NCBI GenBank assembly: GCA_964459305.1 | Contig: CAYWNA010000001.1 | Coordinates: 1-64,000 of the forward strand | Reading direction: 5' to 3' | Length of the DNA: 64,000 nt | Source: CAYWNA01 sp964459305 | GTDB taxonomy: Bacteria; Planctomycetota; Planctomycetia; Pirellulales; Pirellulaceae | Shown here: positions 28,515 to 37,835 of the stretch, in pieces | Layout of the letters: each line of letters begins with the position of its first letter | How positions within the stretch are numbered: position 1 is the first letter of the stretch | Made by a program: the position numbers and the translations under genes | The notes under the pieces: model-generated | The model's input: only the letters and a program-made list of their open reading frames with translations | Told to the model about the DNA's origin: nothing | Database searches by the model: none

Positions 28515-31454
28515 ATGTCCAAGAATAAGAAGAGTGTTGCGCCGGTCGACTCACTCGAAGCGATCGTCTTGGGCGATCGGCCGCTCCAAGAGTTTGAGGC
28601 TTTGGACGTCGCGCTTCGGGTGGCCGCGGAAGTGGCTGCACTGCATGCCACGGGTCGCATCCATCGCGCTATTCACACGGTTGGTCTCGATCAACAAGGC
28701 CGTGCAAGCCTACCTTCCCCACCGCTGTCATGCGACTTCGGTGGTCCGCTCGTCGACGTCGAATCCTGCCCACCGGAGTTGCAGCACGAACCTGTCGTTA
28801 CGCTTCCGGCTGACATTGACCGAGCAACTCACGTTCTGCGGGAGCGCAACCTTTTGATGCCTGCCGAACGCGTCGATGTGTACCAGCTGGGAGCATTGCT
28901 CTATCGAATCATCACCTCGCAACCTGTGTCTTCCTACCTGCAAAGCCCCAAGGACAAAGGAAACATTGGCCGTCAGCTGCAAACGATCATTGACGCGGCC
29001 CTCGGTTACGAGCCGTCGACGCGGCTTCAAACCGCTGGCGAGTTGATCGCGGCACTTGAGGGATACAGGCGGGAACCGGAGGGATGCAGCGACACCGACC
29101 GCCACGTCTTGGATGATAGTCGGGATACCGGCGCACCCCCTTCTGAATCCGGAAACGGAGACGGTCCTCACCATCGGAAGGGCGCTGAGCCAGCGCATGC
29201 CGATGCCAATCTTCCTTTTCAGCAACTCGCCCATTACGAGGTTCTGGAGCGCATCGGGCAAGGAGGCATGGGCGATGTCTACAAAGCCTACGAGCGTTCG
29301 CTCGATCGCATTGTGGCCATTAAGGTCTTGCCACCCGAATTTGCGCGGCTGCCGGGATTCGTCGATCGTTTCCACGCGGAAGCAACTGCTGTCGCCTCGA
29401 TTACCCATCCCAACGTAGTCCAGGTTCATTTCATCGGCGACGACCAATCGCACTACTTCTTCGCCATGCAATACGTGGAAGGCGAATCGCTTGCACGACT
29501 GTTGCAGCGGCGCGGCCGTCTCGCTGTCGACGAAGCGCTGGCGATCGTCGAACAAGTGCTTGCCGGCCTGGCTGCCGCGCACCAACAAGGTATCGTCCAC
29601 CGGGACATCAAACCGGGAAACATACTGATCGACCGTGCCCATCGAAGAGCGCTGGTCGCGGACTTTGGACTCGTCAAATCCGTGGGAAGTGGCGGCAAGC
29701 TGACAGCCACTGGCGTCGTTATGGGCACGGTCGACTACATTTCGCCTGAGCAAGGCCGCGGTCGGCCCGTGGACGCCCGATCGGATCTCTACTCAGTCGG
29801 TGTGCTCCTCTATCAGCTGCTGTCCGGGCGTCTGCCTTTCGAGGCGGACAGCCCGACAGCGATGATCTTTCAGCATGTTTACGAAGAACCGCGACCGTTG
29901 ACCGAATGCGGCCCCGGGATTCCGGTCGGCCTCGCGCGGGTGGTTGCCAAGTTGATGTTGAAGGCGCCCGAAGATCGTCACCAAAGTGCGGATGCGGTGC
30001 TAGCCGATCTGCGCGCATATCGCAGCGGTGACACCCCACCATCGTTGGTGCAATCCGAGGAATCTGCGTTTGTCGACGTCGAAGTCGTGGACCATTCTTC
30101 CAAGACGTCGATCGTGCGTGCGCCCCAATTCGATGCTGTCGTGCCGCTGTCGTCCGAGCTCATCGAGCCGCCGAAAACGAACTTGTGGATCCGCGTGCGT
30201 GACCGCATGTTCGGTGAATTTCAGGCGATGACGCCACAGCGCGCGGAACGTCTGCAGAATACGCAACAGCAGGTCCATGGTGCCGTCGCGGAATATGCGC
30301 GCAGGCAACAAGAACTGTCGAGATTGTTGCAGGACGCCGAAACCGCTCGCAACGAATTGGCGCATCAATTGCGACTGTGTCGCTCTGCCGCGGAAGCCAC
30401 TGCCGAGCTGATTGCCAAAAGCGACATTATTGCGGACGAAACACTACAAGAGAAAGCCGAACAAGAGCGGCTCGTGGCGGAACTCCAAGCACTTGTGGCG
30501 GAACAGGATGAAGAGCTTGAGTCGTTACGAGTAACGCTTGCCAAAGTAACGGCGACATTACTGCAACTGCGCTCGCAACGGGACCACCTGAACGCTCGTT
30601 TGAGGATAGCTCAGGCCAGAGTGACACTCGACGGCGCAAAACCCGCTCGACAATCGCGTCGTCGGTTCGTGCTTCTTGGCGTGTTTGGAATTGTGGCGTT
30701 GACAACCACGATCTACGGCGTCGTCACTTCGGCGAGATACCTTGGTCTGGGTGTAGGTACACGCGACGACCTCTCTGAGGTATCCGACAAGCTCAAGAGG
30801 ATTGGATTCGGTTTCCTGTCGTTCCACGACACGCACCGCATGTTCGCGCACCCTCGAATCCGCGATACGAAGGTGCTTGAACCAAGCCTTCGGTCCGCAC
30901 CAACAGGTTTGTCCTGGCGCGTGCATCTCTTACCGTACCTGGAGCAAGGGCCGCTCTACGAACGCTTCCATCTCGACGAGCCATGGGACAGTCCGCACAA
31001 TCGCACACTCATCGAACACATGCCCGATGTGTACCGACTCGGTCGCGACAAAGGAACGTCAACGCGTTTCCAGGTACTCACAGGTCCGGGCATGCTATTC
31101 GGGCAACAGCAGGCGCCGAGAATGCGGGACGTCCCGGACGGAGCAAGGCATACGATCATGGCCTTGGTCGTTGGTCCGGGGCGAGCCATCACGTGGACAA
31201 AACCAGACGAACTCGTCTTGGATCTGGATGATCCGCTCGCCTCACTGGGTGCGATACCGGGTCGATACATAGCTTCTGTCACGGTGGACGGGCGACCTCT
31301 GATGTTGCCTTCGGACATCGAAGCAACCGAGTTCCTCGCGATGGCCACACCCAACGGCAAAGAGGTCATCGACGCCGATAGGTACCGACGTGAATTCGAA
31401 GAATCCCAATACGCGATTCTCCCGAGCCTTTTGCGGCGGTTGACCGGGCAGTGA
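28515..31454 (+). CDS. Membrane Ser/Thr kinase with N-terminal pseudokinase and C-terminal DUF1559-like domain
   Basis: This protein has 979 residues. Residues about 30-185 look like a kinase C-lobe that has lost catalytic residues: ATGRIHRAIHTVGLD stands where HRD should be, and DVYQLGALLYRIITS matches the F-helix of kinases. Residues 241-505 form a complete kinase: GQGGMG P-loop (248-253), K270, HRD at 362-364, DFG at 383-385 and SPEQ at 410-413. A long coiled coil (about 575-705) leads to one membrane helix (about 715-738). The last ~220 residues are DUF1559-like (LSWRVHLLPYLEQGPLYERF, HLDEPWDSPHNRTL) and would be outside the cytoplasm. The same module ends three of the large proteins that follow, so the kinase may report on or pair with them (inference). 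The start codon has only a weak ribosome-binding site. Confidence 0.9.
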   Translation: MSKNKKSVAPVDSLEAIVLGDRPLQEFEALDVALRVAAEVAALHATGRIHRAIHTVGLDQQGRASLPSPPLSCDFGGPLVDVESCPPELQHEPVVTLPADIDRATHVLRERNLLMPAERVDVYQLGALLYRIITSQPVSSYLQSPKDKGNIGRQLQTIIDAALGYEPSTRLQTAGELIAALEGYRREPEGCSDTDRHVLDDSRDTGAPPSESGNGDGPHHRKGAEPAHADANLPFQQLAHYEVLERIGQGGMGDVYKAYERSLDRIVAIKVLPPEFARLPGFVDRFHAEATAVASITHPNVVQVHFIGDDQSHYFFAMQYVEGESLARLLQRRGRLAVDEALAIVEQVLAGLAAAHQQGIVHRDIKPGNILIDRAHRRALVADFGLVKSVGSGGKLTATGVVMGTVDYISPEQGRGRPVDARSDLYSVGVLLYQLLSGRLPFEADSPTAMIFQHVYEEPRPLTECGPGIPVGLARVVAKLMLKAPEDRHQSADAVLADLRAYRSGDTPPSLVQSEESAFVDVEVVDHSSKTSIVRAPQFDAVVPLSSELIEPPKTNLWIRVRDRMFGEFQAMTPQRAERLQNTQQQVHGAVAEYARRQQELSRLLQDAETARNELAHQLRLCRSAAEATAELIAKSDIIADETLQEKAEQERLVAELQALVAEQDEELESLRVTLAKVTATLLQLRSQRDHLNARLRIAQARVTLDGAKPARQSRRRFVLLGVFGIVALTTTIYGVVTSARYLGLGVGTRDDLSEVSDKLKRIGFGFLSFHDTHRMFAHPRIRDTKVLEPSLRSAPTGLSWRVHLLPYLEQGPLYERFHLDEPWDSPHNRTLIEHMPDVYRLGRDKGTSTRFQVLTGPGMLFGQQQAPRMRDVPDGARHTIMALVVGPGRAITWTKPDELVLDLDDPLASLGAIPGRYIASVTVDGRPLMLPSDIEATEFLAMATPNGKEVIDADRYRREFEESQYAILPSLLRRLTGQ

Positions 31455-31597
31455 CGTACGCGAAATGCGGTCGGGATTGCACAGCAACGGAGTCGCCACG
31501 GAGCACGCGGCTTGACGCAACTGGTCGGCATCGGGCGACCGACACGAGGAACGCTCATGATGTTCTCTGTCACGCGCGCGAAGGGAAGTGTTCTGCT

Positions 31598-34500
31598 TTA
31601 AGGTTCTTCCCTCTTAACTGGGATTATGTAGAGTTCGCCGTTTCCGGATAACCCGTGAAAGTACTCGACACCGTCTAGTTCTCTCTTGTAGAGCTGATCC
31701 TTCCATGTCTCGTCGTCGGTCATGTCGAGATCGTCAGGCTTGGTCCATTCTACCGCGGCTTTCTTGTCAACTTCGACGATCAGCAGCGCATCGGATGGAC
31801 TGTGTTCAAAGTCGTGGTATCGACGCAGCCCTTCGTGTGGAAAGACAGCCCGCGGGCCGGACAGTGCTTTGAACGTCGTGCGGCCCAAAGGGAGTCCGGT
31901 TTGGGTGGGGTTATAAGTGAAAGGCATGTAGGGGATCAGCTTCTTGTTGTGTTCGCTGTCCCACGGCTCGTCGAGATGGAAAAGGTGGAACAATTTGGAG
32001 TGGCCGAAATACGGGAGCAGCAAAACTCGCCAACTGAGTAAGGGCTGGCCGCTGTCGTCGACAATCGCTCGCGGTGGCAGACAGCCGTAATGGTTGTAAA
32101 AACCCGCGATGGCACGGCCGAGTTCGTGGGTCTTCACATCCGGCTTAGTTCCGGGACGAGTGGGAGGTCGAGTTCGGAATTCACGTGGTTGACGAAGGCG
32201 TTGCACGTCGATCCAGGCGTGTTGCAGCGATTCTTCGTCCAGGGTGGAGATGTCCAGACGATGCCCACTGCGTTCATCTTCGGCTTGGACGGAAATTCGA
32301 TGCTCATCTGCGACGCAAAGTTGTCCGGTCACTTCTTTGCCGTCTGTGGTCTTCCAAGTTCGTTCCGGCAAATTCACACCTTGCGATGGCTGCCGGCGTG
32401 AAGCAAGCTGACGGTGATTTCCGATGATCGCACAGGCGGCTGCCAGCCGTTGGGCGCTCCACTCCGGATCGTCGATCGAAACAGGCGGCCACAGCCTGCG
32501 CAGCTCGTTCGCGATGTCCGTCGTTGTGCCTCCGTTCCAGATCAGTGGCAAATCTGGGGCCGGGGCAAAAAACGCGCGCGAATGTACCGGGTCTGGAATA
32601 CCCAGCCGATCCAACGGCTGCTTTGCTGTGGAGCCGCTATCGCGTGAGAACTGCCCGTCCAGTAGCTGGATGATCTTCTCTCGCGGCAGTTCCAAGAATA
32701 CTTCGTGGGATAGTTTGACCTCCTGGGATTCGGCGTCAGTAGCGGAGACAAGTAACGGAACCACCACCGGGAAGCCCCGCAGCGGCTTGCGTAGTGGCGG
32801 CTGGAGATCCTTGCTGACCTGCTGCGTATACTGATCGACGAACTCCGCAGCGCTGGTTCCTGGCGCATTTCGTTTTGCGAACTCGTACAGCGACCGGGAG
32901 AGTCTGAATGAATTTGTCGAAGAAAGCAAGGCTTCCACGAGCAGGGAGCCGTCGATGGTGACGGAACCGTTTCGGGCGTTAACTTGTAGTAACTGGTCTT
33001 GGGAGTTCTGGCCTCCCGGTACGTGGCTACGTGAATCCAGTTTCAATTGGCAGTTGTACTCGTACGGAGGCTTGCCGCCGTCGGCGACGAATCGGAGTTC
33101 CGCATTCTTCGCCGCCGTTAGCGCGGTCAGCGGGACTTTCGCACGAAGCGTCAGCTCCGTCGCTTCAGGCGCTGGCGGGATTTGGATGCCGAAATCTCCT
33201 GGAAACAACGTGAACAGCTTCCCGCTGGCAGCGATTGCCACGCCTTTGCCGGACGCTACCAGTATCCGTGCGCTGTGATTCGCTTTGAATTTGGCGATTG
33301 GCACTTGAACAGCTTCGGCGTCTTCTCCGGCACGCGTGAAGGCAAGCACGAGCTTCACGACCCACCGATCGGTTCTTGGATCAATCGGGTCCATGCTGGC
33401 AGTGATATTGAGGGCACCGCCCGCCAGCGATGCCGTCGCCGTTGGTTTGCTGCCGCCACCTGCCAGAATGGTTGTGCTACGCGAGGAGCGATTTTGGATC
33501 ACGCTGGCTCCGATATCTGGCGAAGGGGCGGAGACATAGAACGGATTTGCCCAGCCAATCGAGCTTAGAGAGACGATCTTCTGAAGACGCTCGTCCAGAA
33601 TCGCCGGTCCAACGAGCCAGCCATTAGTCGTCTGGCTGATCCGATCCCTTGGCGGCGATCCTGACAGTACCTTCGTGAGTTGCGTCTCATTCAGACCGGG
33701 CAACTCCAACACATGGAACTTGCCGAGGGAGCCAGGAAGCGCACGTTTGCCTTCTCCCGTCGCAAAGAAAAGAAAACGGTCGTTGAGTACGTCGATGTTC
33801 CGTATTGCTCCGGTAAAGTACAACGTCTCGACCGGGTTCAAATCGTCCAGGCCGCATTCCTCGACGGTGTGGCCATCGGCGTACAGCAAGAACGCCCGTT
33901 CGTCGGCCAGGACGGCCTTTAAAAGCCTCTGATTCACCTTCCGTTTCGCCAGCACCTTTCGCTCGCGAACGTCGACAATCGCAATGTTCATGTAATTCCA
34001 GGCGAGTGCCAATCGTCCATCCAGCGATATATGCACACTGGCAACGGGAGAATCCAGCGGAAGCTCCGGATAACTGACCGTGTAGGGGTACTTTCGCTCC
34101 ACCGACGTCGTTCCGGCGCGCAATCGCAGGACCAGCTCATGGGTTCCGACATCTTCTCGTTTCGGAGTCCATTCGAGCTTTCCATCGGTTACTCTTGCAC
34201 CATCGGGACCTTCTGCCACGGAAACTCTGACGCGGCTGTCTGGGACATGTATCGGAATGGAGACGGGTGCTCCTGGCTCGATGCTCTCAGGCATGTCCAG
34301 CCGAGCGACAAGAAACGGTCTGTCGGGAATCTTGGCCGCGCTCAGTGGCAAGATCCAGACGACGCCCCATTTGTCCTCCTTGTGCTCGAAGACGCTAGGG
34401 TTGCCTCCGAAGATCAGTTGATCATGGCCTGCGTCATCGCAGACGACGGTTTGAGGAATCCCGGAACGCATGGTCAGCAGGCTGGGAAACTCGACATCGA

Positions 34501-37474
34501 CGCTGTCGGATAGATCGTGACGACTGTAGAAGTGTACGTGCGTCATGTCTCGCGTGACGATCCAAGGACGTTTCTCCAAAATGCCGAGCGATTGGTGCTG
34601 CGAAGTCCGAACTGACCATTTTGCCGTGACTCCGTCGCGTGTAACACCTCCTTGCTGAACCGACAGTTCCTCGTAAGGATCCTGGATCGCTCCATCGTGT
34701 CCAATGCTGGCCGGATTTGAGAATTGCGGCCTCGGCACCTGCATTGTCTTGTCGATCTCTCCCGATACGAGATTGATCTGATAGCCCATATGAAACTGTT
34801 CCCTACCTATGAACCGACCCCGACCAAGAACGATCATGGGATCATCGGCGTCACGGGAGGTGTAGATTGCGTAACTTCCATCTGGCTTCTTGGTCTGTCT
34901 CGCCCTCGGGTCACGAGGGGGGCGTAGCCAACTGTCATATTGCTCCGATCGGAGATCGATTCGGTTGTGAAAGGCACCTTCAACGTCGGCGAGTTGAAGC
35001 GTTTGCGGGTTGAGCACCCAGAGCACGTCATTTCGTGCGACCAAGAGTAGCGTTTTTTTGCCGAATTGCTTGAAACGCAGTGAGATGTAGTGAGGAGCCT
35101 CAAACGGCAGGGCCGCTTTGGGTCTCAGCGTATCGCTCTCGATTTGAGAGGCTTGAAAGATGTATAGCCATGAGCCTTTAAGATCCCCATCTCCGCCGCC
35201 ACTAAACACGGCGATGTCACCGCTTCGCGCATCCACGTCGAGTTCCCGAAAAAAATGCCCCCTTGGAAGTTGGAATGACCGACCTGGAGCATCGTCATTG
35301 ACTGCTCGGATTTCAAACGGACGTTCAATGGGTTTGGGAAGCGCCAACCGAGCATCTTCGGCGCTCGTGTCCGCCAACTCCTCGACGGCTGATACCTCCG
35401 TCGCCTCTTCTGAGCTGAATGCCCAATTTTTCCCCTTGGTCCTGGTCTCGATCCAGTACGCGGCCTCTTCGGCAAAGGCGATTGCACCGCGCCCCTGGGG
35501 TGCGGCGCTCATGGCGAATGGCACCTGGCCCTTGAGCGCCTCTGGGAACTCCGTGCCGCGAGGCAGGGTGCCGGTGGCTGGCTGCCTCCCGGTCTTCTTC
35601 TCTTCGTTCGGATCTGGCTTGGGTTTTTCGTCGAGTGCGACCTCGACGTGGCCATCCTCTTTCATGATCCGCAGCTTCAACGCGTTGGTCGCTTCGTCCC
35701 GGCCGCAGACGTAGGCAATTTTGGTAACAGGATCTACCACGAGCTTGCCGTTCTCCGGCCCCGACACGCTGCCGACCGTCTTGTTAAGATCCTCCGTCTC
35801 AATCGCATAAAACTTGTCACGGCCGCGAAACGTGAGATTTGTGCCGTCCGGACTGATCACCGCCACACTCTGTTTCGAGCCGTACCGATGCTCATCAAGA
35901 ACCAGACCGACGCCTGATATCTTGTACCGGTTCAGCAAGCCGTCCGGGCCACCCGCCACAAGCCATTTACCATCTGGCGTGACAACCGGTCTCCTGAAGC
36001 CCAATTGCTGATGGTGCAAGTTCATCAATTGGCCAGTCTTGATGTTGATCATCGCGCAGTTCGAAGCGCTGCTGACGGCATAGACAAGGTCACCGTCGAC
36101 CGTCCCGGCCACTTGGTGCAATCGTGGTACTGACCAGGCTCGTTTGGCGAGAAAGGTGTCGGGGTCGACAAGGACAAGAGTCGACGAGGATCTCTGGCCG
36201 GTCATGAGCGGAAACCAAAGGTCTGACTCGGAATCGCGTTGGATGAACAAATGGCCTCCTCCCGTGATTACCATGATCAGTCCGTCGGCGCACCACGAAA
36301 TGTCTTCGATGTGTTTTCGGGAAGGTGAGATCGAAACAACCCGCAATTCGACTTTCCAGTTCTCGGCATTTACCTTGAGCAGATGCCTGGGGCCGCCTTT
36401 CCAATATTCGGAGTTCCCCGCCAGCACATACAGCCACTTGCCGTCTTTGCTCCAGAGGTGTTTGTGATCCGAGCGAAAGGTGCGGCTACGTATTTCTGAG
36501 TCCTTGTGTCGGTCAATTGTTGGGACGAACGGAGTCCCGAACGGACGGAGCCGAACGAGTCGATACCCGTCACCATCGACAGCCTTGTCTATGAGGTCCG
36601 GCTCTGCGACTGGCGCCGGCTCCCACACCCAGCGCGGCGGTCCAACGAGTTGCAAACCTGTTCCCTCCGGCAGCACGTGGGTTTGCCGAGCACAAAGCTC
36701 GAACTTCTTTTGCTCACTGGTTGCCAATACCAAGTTGCGTACACCGTCCACCTCGGGTGTGAAGGAGGCATACACCTCGTTACCGTTGGCGTTCTCGCTT
36801 TGCACCAGGTCCTGCCACGTCTGGCCTGCGGCTGGCGATGCCGTTTCTTTGATGGGCGGCGCGGGCGTTTGTTGCTTTGCTGGCTCGTCCGTCGCGGTGT
36901 CCGAAGCAGGGGGGCTATCTTGCGCTGTGGGCGTCGTTTGGGCGGTATGCTCCTCGCCTGGTTCACTTGACGGCGTGAACAGCCACACTACCAGAAGGAC
37001 AATCCCCACCAGCAAAAACAGCGTCCCGACGCCTCCACCCACGATCAGAAGGATCGTGCGACGGCTCATCCCACCGCCGCTCGATTGTGTGGTCCATTGC
37101 GTCTGCTGCAGATAGGGACTTGGACTGCCGCTGCTTGCCGATTCGAGACCGTCGATGCCGTTGTCTGAGAAATCAGCGCTACCCCGATCAACTCCATCCA
37201 GGTCGTCACTCCCCGATTCAACGCCCGATGAAAGGTCTCCGAAGTCGCCGTCGTCAAAGCCGAGGTCGCCCGAGTTGAGATTGTCGATATCAGCATCCAT
37301 GAGTGGATCTTGCGCTTCTTCGGGCGCTTCGACGGTTGGTTCCGCCGCCTCCGGTTCCGGCGCTTCCACGACGAATGGCTGTTTGCACTTTGGGCAACCG
37401 AGTTCCTTGCCAATGTGCCTATCCTTGGCTTTGAGCTTTGTGTTGCAGTTCGGGCACTGGACAGGAAACGACAT
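31598..37474 (-). CDS. Giant membrane-anchored zinc-ribbon/propeller/SHD1/DUF1559-like protein
   Basis: This is the largest member (1958 residues) of the paralogue family in this region. It has an N-terminal zinc ribbon (C7-x2-C10, C27-x2-C30), an acidic low-complexity linker, and a membrane helix (about 140-166). A Pro/Thr-rich stretch leads to WD/YVTN-like propeller sequence (for example VVTPDGKWLVAGGPDGLL). A putative Ig domain follows at about 1050-1130 (EGPDGARVTDGKLEWTPKREDVGTHEL), then a second propeller, a beta-rich domain, an SHD1 domain near 1700-1755 (RTWKTTDGKEVTGQL) and a DUF1559-like domain at about 1790-1955 (LLSWRVLLLPYFGHSKLF, DEPWDSEHNKKL). The zinc ribbon would be cytoplasmic and the rest periplasmic. 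It is convergent with the kinase and divergent from its paralogues. The function is unknown. Confidence 0.82.
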   Translation of the reverse strand: MSFPVQCPNCNTKLKAKDRHIGKELGCPKCKQPFVVEAPEPEAAEPTVEAPEEAQDPLMDADIDNLNSGDLGFDDGDFGDLSSGVESGSDDLDGVDRGSADFSDNGIDGLESASSGSPSPYLQQTQWTTQSSGGGMSRRTILLIVGGGVGTLFLLVGIVLLVVWLFTPSSEPGEEHTAQTTPTAQDSPPASDTATDEPAKQQTPAPPIKETASPAAGQTWQDLVQSENANGNEVYASFTPEVDGVRNLVLATSEQKKFELCARQTHVLPEGTGLQLVGPPRWVWEPAPVAEPDLIDKAVDGDGYRLVRLRPFGTPFVPTIDRHKDSEIRSRTFRSDHKHLWSKDGKWLYVLAGNSEYWKGGPRHLLKVNAENWKVELRVVSISPSRKHIEDISWCADGLIMVITGGGHLFIQRDSESDLWFPLMTGQRSSSTLVLVDPDTFLAKRAWSVPRLHQVAGTVDGDLVYAVSSASNCAMINIKTGQLMNLHHQQLGFRRPVVTPDGKWLVAGGPDGLLNRYKISGVGLVLDEHRYGSKQSVAVISPDGTNLTFRGRDKFYAIETEDLNKTVGSVSGPENGKLVVDPVTKIAYVCGRDEATNALKLRIMKEDGHVEVALDEKPKPDPNEEKKTGRQPATGTLPRGTEFPEALKGQVPFAMSAAPQGRGAIAFAEEAAYWIETRTKGKNWAFSSEEATEVSAVEELADTSAEDARLALPKPIERPFEIRAVNDDAPGRSFQLPRGHFFRELDVDARSGDIAVFSGGGDGDLKGSWLYIFQASQIESDTLRPKAALPFEAPHYISLRFKQFGKKTLLLVARNDVLWVLNPQTLQLADVEGAFHNRIDLRSEQYDSWLRPPRDPRARQTKKPDGSYAIYTSRDADDPMIVLGRGRFIGREQFHMGYQINLVSGEIDKTMQVPRPQFSNPASIGHDGAIQDPYEELSVQQGGVTRDGVTAKWSVRTSQHQSLGILEKRPWIVTRDMTHVHFYSRHDLSDSVDVEFPSLLTMRSGIPQTVVCDDAGHDQLIFGGNPSVFEHKEDKWGVVWILPLSAAKIPDRPFLVARLDMPESIEPGAPVSIPIHVPDSRVRVSVAEGPDGARVTDGKLEWTPKREDVGTHELVLRLRAGTTSVERKYPYTVSYPELPLDSPVASVHISLDGRLALAWNYMNIAIVDVRERKVLAKRKVNQRLLKAVLADERAFLLYADGHTVEECGLDDLNPVETLYFTGAIRNIDVLNDRFLFFATGEGKRALPGSLGKFHVLELPGLNETQLTKVLSGSPPRDRISQTTNGWLVGPAILDERLQKIVSLSSIGWANPFYVSAPSPDIGASVIQNRSSRSTTILAGGGSKPTATASLAGGALNITASMDPIDPRTDRWVVKLVLAFTRAGEDAEAVQVPIAKFKANHSARILVASGKGVAIAASGKLFTLFPGDFGIQIPPAPEATELTLRAKVPLTALTAAKNAELRFVADGGKPPYEYNCQLKLDSRSHVPGGQNSQDQLLQVNARNGSVTIDGSLLVEALLSSTNSFRLSRSLYEFAKRNAPGTSAAEFVDQYTQQVSKDLQPPLRKPLRGFPVVVPLLVSATDAESQEVKLSHEVFLELPREKIIQLLDGQFSRDSGSTAKQPLDRLGIPDPVHSRAFFAPAPDLPLIWNGGTTTDIANELRRLWPPVSIDDPEWSAQRLAAACAIIGNHRQLASRRQPSQGVNLPERTWKTTDGKEVTGQLCVADEHRISVQAEDERSGHRLDISTLDEESLQHAWIDVQRLRQPREFRTRPPTRPGTKPDVKTHELGRAIAGFYNHYGCLPPRAIVDDSGQPLLSWRVLLLPYFGHSKLFHLFHLDEPWDSEHNKKLIPYMPFTYNPTQTGLPLGRTTFKALSGPRAVFPHEGLRRYHDFEHSPSDALLIVEVDKKAAVEWTKPDDLDMTDDETWKDQLYKRELDGVEYFHGLSGNGELYIIPVKREEP

Positions 37475-37835
37475 GTGCGTGGACCGTATTGTGGTTGTGA
37501 GTTATGAAGACAATGGCCGCTACGAGAACAAACCAGTCAATATCCGCCAAGTTCTCTGATTACGGGCGGAGTTGCAAGCCAACACTATCACCAGGTCCGG
37601 GAATCCCGCAATCAGCTCTGACCTAAACCCTGCTTTCCTACTAGCTTCAGGCAGCCGAGAGAAGAAAGACGTCCGCCGGAACGCTCATTCTTGGTTGCCG
37701 ATATCTGGATATTGAAGGGGGGCGGAGGATTGTTCATACTGTGGCGCCGCAGATTCGTGGACATTTCAAACTTGCGGTCGCATGACTGGACTTTCATCAT
37801 GATCTCCGCGTTTCGGCACCCGGCAGGGGAGCAAC
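37475..37835. promoter_or_regulatory. Divergent intergenic region of the paralogue cluster
   Basis: This 361-bp stretch separates two divergently transcribed zinc-ribbon propeller proteins and should contain both promoters. The best candidate on the plus strand lies at 37712-37740. Short frames within it lack coding support. Confidence 0.5.
37712..37740 (+). promoter_or_regulatory. Candidate promoter of the five-gene propeller operon
   Basis: TTGAAG (37712-37717) is separated by 17 nt from CATACT (37735-37740); each hexamer matches the sigma-70 consensus at 4 of 6 positions. It lies about 95 nt upstream of the first start codon. Planctomycete promoters are poorly defined, so this is only a suggestion. 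Confidence 0.3.

Noticed and set aside
31575..31620. Terminator between the first kinase and the convergent giant gene
   Set aside because: A 7-bp stem exists, but its second arm lies within the coding end of the minus-strand gene and no clear T tract follows.
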